Origin: Candidatus Babelota bacterium
Lineage (GTDB): Bacteria; Babelota; Babeliae; Babelales; Babelaceae
DNA length: 6,351 bases
Assembly (NCBI GenBank): GCA_003174035.1
Contig: PRDV01000072.1
Coordinates: forward strand, 1 to 6,351
Direction: 5' to 3'
The translations under genes and the position numbers were made by a program. The notes beneath the pieces were generated by a model. It saw only the letters and a list, made by a program, of their open reading frames with translations. It ran no database searches and was not told where the DNA came from. Below are positions 1-5,198 of this stretch, piece by piece. Positions within the stretch are counted from its first letter, which is position 1. Each line of letters opens with the position of its first letter.

Positions 1-997
1 CTTCCCGTCGAGCCTGTAATTTTTCCAAATAAACCCTGGCTTTGCCAGTAGCCACAAGCAAAGGCGTATTGCCTCCCAATAATCCCGTTGTCTTGAGGTT
101 TTCATCAGCTCCATGTAAAACTAAAAATTCAACAATATCTACAAAACCGCGCCCAGCGGCAATATGAAGAGCAGTTTCTCCGCCTTCCCGAATCCACCCA
201 TCGGAGCTCCGTGCATGTATATCAGCACCATTAAGCACCAAATACTCTACCATTGGTTTTTCACCAATCATCACTGCTAGCTGAAGTGGTGTACTTCCCT
301 TACTTCCTTTATCGTTAATATCAGCACCCGCTTCGATCAGTACTTTCATCGTTTCAACTTGACCATATAAAACTACAAATTGCAAAGGCGTTAAGCCAAG
401 GACTTGATCTTCGAGCATCCCTTTGTTTGGTACTAATGCAAGAATCAAATCTTTGTTTACTTGTTTCTTTTTTAGCGCTAAAAATAAAGGGGTCAATCCT
501 TCTTCCGTTTTAGCGTGGAGAGACGCTCCTCTTGCTACCAATACTTTTACGGTTGCCACATGGCCGCCCCGAACGGCCTCATGTAACGGAGTAATCCCTG
601 TGTCCGCATACCAGTCATAACTCCTTTGAACATCTGGAGATACACCGTGCTTTAAAAACAGTTCCGCTATGTTCGCATGTCCATACCGAGAAGCAAAGTG
701 CAATGCAGTTCTGCCCTTAGAATCACGCACAGTAAGCCCAACACCGTTTTTAAGATCCTGGATGGTACTTTCTAATAATAATCCATAGCGCGCTGCAACA
801 AAAAGTGCAGGATTGAATGAAATTGTTTCACCTGGGAGTATGCTTACTGGAGACATACTTACACTTCTGGGTATATCGAATTTGCCATAAGTGATATTTA
901 ATGCTGAAAGCTGTCTAACTGTTAAATCCATACCTTGTATGCTCACATTGAAAAACGAGCTCATGCAGCCAGCAACCAGTAATGTACTATTCTTCAT
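1..997 (-). CDS. Ankyrin-repeat protein with N-terminal signal peptide (3'-truncated by window edge)
   Basis: The reading frame is open from an ATG at 997 to base 1, giving 332 codons with no stop, so the C-terminus lies outside the window. The start is fixed by AAGGA at 1003-1007, five bases upstream; the nearby ATG at 1010 hits a stop within eight codons. Residues 1-23 (MKNSTLLVAGC...IQGMD) look like an export signal. Ankyrin repeats follow: a degenerate one at about 62-92, then repeats at about 95-126, 133-164, 167-198, 201-231, 234-264, 272-303 and 309 onward, with the hallmark T[AP]LH/TPL turns and GAD-type loops. Repeats are interrupted by short insertions near 122-132 and 265-271. The family mediates protein-protein binding; in host-associated bacteria such proteins are often secreted effectors. 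The target and export route are unknown. Ankyrin assignment is firm; effector role is inference. Confidence 0.93.
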   Translation of the reverse strand, partial: MKNSTLLVAGCMSSFFNVSIQGMDLTVRQLSALNITYGKFDIPRSVSMSPVSILPGETISFNPALFVAARYGLLLESTIQDLKNGVGLTVRDSKGRTALHFASRYGHANIAELFLKHGVSPDVQRSYDWYADTGITPLHEAVRGGHVATVKVLVARGASLHAKTEEGLTPLFLALKKKQVNKDLILALVPNKGMLEDQVLGLTPLQFVVLYGQVETMKVLIEAGADINDKGSKGSTPLQLAVMIGEKPMVEYLVLNGADIHARSSDGWIREGGETALHIAAGRGFVDIVEFLVLHGADENLKTTGLLGGNTPLLVATGKARVYLEKLQARRE

Positions 998-1002
998 AAA
1001 AT

Positions 1003-1019
1003 TCCTTCATATGATTATA
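1003..1019 (-). promoter_or_regulatory. Ribosome-binding site and -10 box of the left ankyrin gene
   Basis: On the minus strand AAGGA (1003-1007) lies five bases before the ATG at 997, and a perfect TATAAT sits at 1014-1019. No good -35 is found at 16-18 bases; TTGAAA at 1042-1047 is 22 bases away, too far for a normal sigma70 site. If this -10 is used, transcription would begin near the ribosome-binding site, giving a leader of only about 10 bases. A weaker alternative (TTGTTC at 1156-1161, 16-base spacer, TATAAA at 1134-1139) would give a longer leader. Confidence 0.45.
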
Positions 1020-1275
1020 TCTATTTTTGACTTATCACCGGTTTCAATTCTTGTCTAAATGATTATCCTCATCCGCATGTAGGATCTAATTTGCACTTAA
1101 TCAAGCAAAAAAATCTTTGCCGTTAGAATTAATTTTATAATAATAGAATAACATAGAACAAAGCTAAATACAATTAGCCGAAGATCAAGAAATAAACCCG
1201 AGATCAATCTCACAGTCATGAGAACAAGAATATCTGCTCAATGGTATATTGACTCCTAGATGGGTAAGGCCAAAC
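1020..1275. other. AT-rich spacer with weak inverted repeats, no gene seen
   Basis: I see no coding signal here. It contains three small inverted repeats read from the nuclease transcript: GCTAA-N6-TTAGC (1163-1178), GCAAA-N6-TTTGC (1105-1120), and an overlapping pair at 1200-1223 (GAGAT-CA-ATCTC and TCTCA-N6-TGAGA). None has both a strong stem and a U-tract, so none is a convincing terminator for the gene ending at 1276. Confidence 0.5.
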
Positions 1276-2955
1276 TTATTTAGAGTGCTCCAACTGATTT
1301 GATTTAATATAGATAGATTTACCTTCAAATGCAATGCCATATTCTATAATAGAAGCAATTCCTTTGGCACTCAATTCCTGAGCATACTGTTTCTCATGTA
1401 TTTGATCTAGTGCTTTTCGTGCCGCGCTTTCAAGAGTCTCGCCAGGCCGTACTATTTTAAATTCCATGATCACTGCTGGGTTGTGCTCTTTTTTGGGAAT
1501 AAGCATAATATCATAGCGGCCTAAACCGCTTTCTCTATTAGACTTAACCTCATAACTATCACTCAATGCTACAAGGAGTCCTAACACAAATAAGTGATAG
1601 CTTTTTTCTGGCTCATTACTAGGCAAATCATAGGCACTCATGCTGTTGAGCACAAAACTTTGTAAAAGCCTTGAGAACATATCTGTATCGCCTAAAGTTA
1701 TTGATTTAAGCAAGTTTTCAACCTGGCCACCGAGCACTGATTCTTGAAAAATATTACTCAACATCTGGATATAGAGATACCGAATTTCTTGATTTGGGAT
1801 AATCAGCGAACACATTTTTTTTCCTTCAGTGAATTCGCAACTGCGATAGGTCAAGTATCCCGTAAAAAGAAGCAAACTCCAGACGAGTTCCGATCGATGA
1901 TCAAGATCTGGAAAAGTTATTGATTCATTAATTGGCTGCTCCACAGCTTTATCATATATTACCATCTCGAGATCAGATTTGATATCAATCGATGCGCGGG
2001 CTATCAATTTTTTCACCAAAATGTTGTCACTTGTGTTTACCCAGTACATATCTAATGCACCCTTAGCCTTAACGCACTTTAACACTGACCACGGGTTAAA
2101 AATACCCGGCATGGTGCCAAACGTATATCCGTCATACCAAGCCTTGATCAATTCCTCGGATTTTTGAATGCCATAATAATCAAGCAGCTGGTGGACTTCT
2201 TCCTCTGAAAAGCCAAAGGTATCAGCCATAGGTTGATGCGTAAGATTAAAAACATCGAGGTTATTAAGATCTGTGAAAATACCGGCTTTAGCAAGCGTTA
2301 ATATTCCAGTAATAACACCCTTTTCAAGTATGGTACTATCCTTCAAAATGGCTGTTAATAGCGATTTTAAAAACTCTATTGCTTCCGGATAGAACCCATG
2401 AAGATAGGCCGTTTGTATAGGGACATCATATTCATCGATAAGGACAATAACTTTTTTCTGAAAATGCCGCTCCAAAAGCTTTGCTAAAAATTGAAGACTA
2501 TTGGCTAATTCTGTCGGCGAAGCCTTTCTTCTCAAAATTATTTGAAAGATTTCTTTTTCTTCCGGCTCTAATGAAGCTTCAAGCAGGTATCGGTGTCTAT
2601 TAAATTCTTCATAAATGGTAAAAGCAAACTGCTCATAACAACCTTGCCAATTGGATGTTTTAATATTTCTAAAGCTTAAAAAAATTACAGGATACTGTGC
2701 ATGCCATTCCCGATATTCTTGATAATCCCAAATAGCGGTTGTATTGAACAGGTGTTCATTGTTTTGGTCGCTTTTTTCAAAAAAATAACGAAGCATTGAT
2801 AAATTCAACGTTTTACCAAAACGCCGCGGTCTGGTGACAAGCACAACTTCCCCAGATTTCAAAACTTCTTCGATAAGCAATGTTTTGTCAACGTAGTAAT
2901 ACCCACCTTCGATAAGCTTTTTATAATCACTAACGCCTATGGGTATTAATTTCAT
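1276..2955 (-). CDS. AAA-ATPase-like / PD-(D/E)XK nuclease superfamily protein
   Basis: A complete 559-residue protein matching, by motif, the two-domain family with an AAA-ATPase-like N-terminus (Pfam PF09820) and a PD-(D/E)XK nuclease-type C-terminus (PF08011, formerly DUF1703). Visible motifs in order: an N-terminal GVSDYKKLI...YYVDKT segment; the Walker A-like RPRRFGKT at 42-49; Walker B region VLIDEYD at 171-177; ITGIL...IFTDLNNL at 215-233; WYDGY at 273-277; NPWS at 287-290; YWVNTS at 304-309; and the nuclease core SNRESGLGRYD at 472-482 with MEFK at 497-500, giving D482, E498 and K500 as likely metal and catalytic residues. Length is normal and both active sites look intact. The start is supported by GAGGA at 2962-2966. 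The biological role and substrate of the family are not established; DNA cleavage, defence or mobile-element roles are all possible. It is divergent from the WD40 gene. Confidence 0.93.
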   Translation of the reverse strand: MKLIPIGVSDYKKLIEGGYYYVDKTLLIEEVLKSGEVVLVTRPRRFGKTLNLSMLRYFFEKSDQNNEHLFNTTAIWDYQEYREWHAQYPVIFLSFRNIKTSNWQGCYEQFAFTIYEEFNRHRYLLEASLEPEEKEIFQIILRRKASPTELANSLQFLAKLLERHFQKKVIVLIDEYDVPIQTAYLHGFYPEAIEFLKSLLTAILKDSTILEKGVITGILTLAKAGIFTDLNNLDVFNLTHQPMADTFGFSEEEVHQLLDYYGIQKSEELIKAWYDGYTFGTMPGIFNPWSVLKCVKAKGALDMYWVNTSDNILVKKLIARASIDIKSDLEMVIYDKAVEQPINESITFPDLDHRSELVWSLLLFTGYLTYRSCEFTEGKKMCSLIIPNQEIRYLYIQMLSNIFQESVLGGQVENLLKSITLGDTDMFSRLLQSFVLNSMSAYDLPSNEPEKSYHLFVLGLLVALSDSYEVKSNRESGLGRYDIMLIPKKEHNPAVIMEFKIVRPGETLESAARKALDQIHEKQYAQELSAKGIASIIEYGIAFEGKSIYIKSNQLEHSK

Positions 2956-2961
2956 GAAGTA

Positions 2962-2995
2962 TCCTCAAAACAGAGATTAACTGGCTTATATAGCC
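2962..2995 (-). promoter_or_regulatory. Ribosome-binding site and putative -10/operator of the nuclease gene
   Basis: GAGGA at 2962-2966 lies six bases before the ATG at 2955. Upstream, TATATA (2987-2992) is a plausible -10, giving a leader of roughly 25 bases, but no good -35 stands 16-18 bases further up. The -10 is embedded in an imperfect palindrome, GGCT-N5-AGCC (2983-2995), which could be an operator. The ribosome-binding site is well supported; the rest is weak. Confidence 0.4.
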
Positions 2996-3015
2996 TAGCA
3001 TAATTCCCGGTTGGC

Positions 3016-3099
3016 TCATAGCAAAAACTTTTCCATCCAATCACTTATTTTTCATAGCACCTTTAGTTTTTTTGGTGTATATTTTTTTGTGAATCATAG
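3016..3099. repeat. Short direct repeats in the divergent spacer
   Basis: TCATAG occurs three times in the same orientation (3016, 3052 and 3094), the first two extended to TCATAGCA. Between the second and third copies lie two T7 tracts followed by GGTG and GTG (3067-3077 and 3082-3091), 15 bases apart. The stretch is strongly AT-rich and sits between divergent start sites, so it may hold regulator sites or intrinsically bent DNA. Short repeats in AT-rich DNA can also arise by chance. Confidence 0.3.
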
Positions 3100-3123
3100 A
3101 TTCCGGGTAACATTCAAAAATAT

Positions 3124-3128
3124 AAAGG
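3124..3128 (+). promoter_or_regulatory. Ribosome-binding site deciding the GTG start of the WD40 gene
   Basis: AAAGG ends six bases before GTG at 3135. An ATG two bases earlier (3133) is out of frame and stops after five codons, so the GTG is the best start. TTG at 3147 is a less likely alternative, since it would remove the basic residues of the leader. No clear sigma70 promoter is visible; TATATT at 3078-3083 and TAACAT at 3108-3113 are weak -10 candidates. Confidence 0.6.
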
Positions 3129-3134
3129 CTGCAT

Positions 3135-4586
3135 GTGGTACGGAAATTGATAATTTGTAGTAGCGGTTCTCTTCTTTTTTTGTTTTCCAATTATATAAGC
3201 ACATCGGAATTCATTCCTCTAACGTACTCTCGCTCAATTGATCCATCAGTAGGTAGAACTTATAATGCTTTTTGCGCTTCAGAGTTTCCTCCATTCTTTA
3301 AATCTCCTACAATAATATCATTAAAAAAAATGTGCTTAATTACGCTTGCGAAGAAGCTCATCGGAGAAAATGCTGAAAAAATCAATAAAACCCATCACGG
3401 TATTTTTACAAATGAACAAGCTTTGGAAGAAATAGCAAAAGGCAACTTCTATAGCGGCCTTTATGAAGACTATCTCTTTATAAAAAAAGAATTATATCTT
3501 GCGAATCTTATTAGTGACGCTCATAAACCTGAAAACTATATCATTCTTGACCAGCGCAAAATAATCCCTGGCTATTATTGTTGGGATGAAATAGCCGGCC
3601 TAGCTTTTGATTCAACTCCTCGTCATCTTTTTGCTGTTTCCCGAAGAGCGCTCATTTGGGATCTTGCAAGCAACGAACCATCCAGCATAGAACTTGAGAG
3701 GGATCCGTTGCTACGCCCTGGGGATACGGCAGTAGGTTTTATTAATAATGAAAAATATGCTTTTGCCTTTCTTGAGGGCAAAGTTCTTATATGGGAAATT
3801 AAGACCCGACAATTGGTAAAAAAAGTTACTCTCAGTTCCGGTCAAACACCCTCTTTTCGGGGAGCAGCTATAAGTGAGGATAAGAAGTTTTTAGTCGGCA
3901 ACCTGGGAAGAAAGGCGTATCTTTTCCCTCTAGAAGGGTTTTTTGAAAAAATTATGAATTCTGCAGAAAAGGAAATAGAAGTCGCAGCCAAACCTTTTCT
4001 TATTGCTGAACACAGCGAAGATCAAGTTTTCGTAAGGCGTTATAGTGAGGATGATTCACGATTTGGATACTCACTGGATCTTCTTCTCTTTAGCCCCTAT
4101 AACTCATATGTACTTACCGCAGGTCCTGCACAGACAATTTCGGTTTTCGATACCAAGAGAAATACCGTCAAGCAAAATCTTAAATTATCTTCAGAGGACG
4201 GCGCAATCGATTCAGCAGCCTTTTGTCCTGATCAACACCATGTCCTTATAGGTACACATAAAGGTAAGATATTTCTCTGGAACCTAGAAAGCGGCCTACT
4301 GACTTTATTTTTAAGTTTTTATCAATTACCAGATATTGAAGGATACTTTCCTGCTGCTATTCAAAAGATTTCTATACATCCTTCAGGCAATCATATCCTC
4401 TTCATCAGCGGCTATTATGTCTATCTGTTCGATATACACAATAAAGTACTGGTACCATTAAACATTAAAGCTCGTCATGCTCAGTTCTCCCCAGACGGCG
4501 AAAGCTTCTTCACAACCGACACAGGCGGTGACGGTATAATCTGCGGCATAACAATTCCCTTAATGACATTAAATACAACGTCATAA
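3135..4586 (+). CDS. Exported WD40-type beta-propeller protein
   Basis: A complete 483-residue protein starting at GTG. Residues 1-24 have a basic start (VRK) then a hydrophobic run with LLFLF, read as a signal peptide or membrane anchor. Residues about 45-150 form a helix-rich region I do not recognise. From about 152 there are seven WD40-like blades at roughly 152-190, 195-235, 240-268, 310-350, 354-395, 406-445 and 446-478. They show the alternating pattern of F(S/D/C)P followed by a Trp/Phe-Asp/Glu strand end: IWDL (174-177), IWEI, VFDT, LWNL, LFDI. Blades 3 and 7 are degenerate, and about 40 extra residues separate blades 3 and 4. Seven blades are enough to close a ring. Propellers of this type are binding platforms without catalysis; the partner is unknown. 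No enzymatic domain is fused. It faces a convergent small secreted-protein gene and is divergent from the nuclease gene. Confidence 0.88.
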   Translation: MVRKLIICSSGSLLFLFSNYISTSEFIPLTYSRSIDPSVGRTYNAFCASEFPPFFKSPTIISLKKMCLITLAKKLIGENAEKINKTHHGIFTNEQALEEIAKGNFYSGLYEDYLFIKKELYLANLISDAHKPENYIILDQRKIIPGYYCWDEIAGLAFDSTPRHLFAVSRRALIWDLASNEPSSIELERDPLLRPGDTAVGFINNEKYAFAFLEGKVLIWEIKTRQLVKKVTLSSGQTPSFRGAAISEDKKFLVGNLGRKAYLFPLEGFFEKIMNSAEKEIEVAAKPFLIAEHSEDQVFVRRYSEDDSRFGYSLDLLLFSPYNSYVLTAGPAQTISVFDTKRNTVKQNLKLSSEDGAIDSAAFCPDQHHVLIGTHKGKIFLWNLESGLLTLFLSFYQLPDIEGYFPAAIQKISIHPSGNHILFISGYYVYLFDIHNKVLVPLNIKARHAQFSPDGESFFTTDTGGDGIICGITIPLMTLNTTS

Positions 4587-4613
4587 AGGTCGTGAGTAAA
4601 AAATTATGTGCCC

Positions 4614-4976
4614 TTATTGAAGCTTAACTTCCTTATCTTTCACCGTTAAAACAAGTTTCCGATTTATCAAATCACGGGCTGAAATCAACTTTGTATTATT
4701 GCCAGCTCTCACGAATACATCCAAACTCATGCCCGTAAAAGGTTGAACATTAAAAGGCTCAGATAGTTTTACCTTTCCTTTAGGCCATTCATTGCCCCTA
4801 ATAATCGTCAATGATGGGACTAATAAGGGAATATCAGAATGCATTCTCGTCATCAAATTTGGACGAAAAGTAATCTCTATCGATTCAACACGCGAATCAC
4901 TAACATCAATGTCTGTTATGTCCTGAGAAAAAATCTCGGTAGATATAAGTAGGAAAAAGACAGATAATTTTTTCAT
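4614..4976 (-). CDS. Small secreted protein of unknown function
   Basis: A 120-residue protein I cannot place in any family. Residues 1-17 (MKKLSVFFLL...IFS) are a clear signal peptide with two lysines and a hydrophobic core; cleavage before Q18 is plausible. The mature part, about 103 residues, has no cysteine, begins acidic (DITDIDVSD) and alternates hydrophobic and polar residues, as in a beta-rich fold; it ends in a lysine-rich strand-like tail (VLTVKDKEVKLQ). The start is secure: AAAGGAG at 4984-4990 lies seven bases upstream, and an ATG five bases earlier stops at once. It has its own promoter, so it is probably expressed alone. Its 3' end lies 27 bases from the end of the convergent WD40 gene. 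A periplasmic, surface or host-directed role is possible; nothing decides between them. Confidence 0.82.
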   Translation of the reverse strand: MKKLSVFFLLISTEIFSQDITDIDVSDSRVESIEITFRPNLMTRMHSDIPLLVPSLTIIRGNEWPKGKVKLSEPFNVQPFTGMSLDVFVRAGNNTKLISARDLINRKLVLTVKDKEVKLQ

Positions 4977-4983
4977 TGCATTA

Positions 4984-5025
4984 CTCCTTTACATTAGTTA
5001 TAATCTCTAACTTTTAGTATAGCAA
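4984..5025 (-). promoter_or_regulatory. Sigma70-like promoter and strong ribosome-binding site of the small secreted gene
   Basis: On the minus strand TTGCTA (5020-5025, four of six consensus) is separated by exactly 17 bases from TATAAC (4997-5002, five of six). AAAGGAG follows at 4984-4990, seven bases before the ATG. The predicted leader is about 14 bases. A second overlapping option, TTGATT (5040-5045), 18 bases, TATACT (5016-5021), would start about 19 bases further upstream. This is the best promoter in the window. Confidence 0.6.
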
Positions 5026-5198
5026 GGATAAAAAATAAAAATCAATATTACAATAAAAAAATTTACATCAGTCTTGCGCTCTGAAATCAGAGACCATCAC
5101 AGTTTCCAACACTTAAAAACATAGTGAATAAGACGGCGCTGCAGCTGAGAACTATCATTCTCTAAAAAAAAGGAGCTCGTCACTAAATCTTCCCAGGC
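5026..5198. other. Spacer after the right ankyrin gene, weak 3'-end signals
   Basis: No gene is seen. Downstream of the ankyrin stop, the minus strand carries GAGCTCC followed by eight T (5164-5171), resembling a terminator tail, but no good stem precedes it. A GAGAA-N6-TTCTC inverted repeat (5147-5162) lies just beyond, without its own U-tract. A small GC-rich patch at 5134-5147 contains the palindrome GCTGCAGC (5138-5145). The remainder is AT-rich. Confidence 0.4.

Noticed and set aside
423..620. 65-codon plus-strand open frame
   Set aside because: It lies antisense within the left ankyrin gene, has no ribosome-binding site and encodes no recognisable protein.
1979..2167. 62-codon plus-strand open frame
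   Set aside because: Antisense to the conserved WYDGY/NPWS region of the nuclease-family gene; a frame shadow.
1276..2955. Transposase or integrase reading of the nuclease-family gene
   Set aside because: No terminal inverted repeats or target-site duplication were seen, and the motifs fit the AAA-like/PD-(D/E)XK family instead.
3058..3088. CACC-N12-GGTG hairpin followed by T-rich DNA as a terminator
   Set aside because: The stem is only four pairs with a long loop, and no upstream plus-strand gene needs ending there.
4045..4251. 68-codon plus-strand open frame
   Set aside because: Out of frame inside the propeller gene, whose own frame shows blade motifs here.
3135..4586. Toxin-immunity or defence pair of nuclease and propeller genes
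   Set aside because: They are divergent with a 179-base spacer, and the propeller carries an export leader; nothing ties the two together.
5147..5171. Rho-independent terminator after the right ankyrin gene
   Set aside because: The T8 tract has no stable stem before it, and the GAGAA/TTCTC stem lies after the tract.
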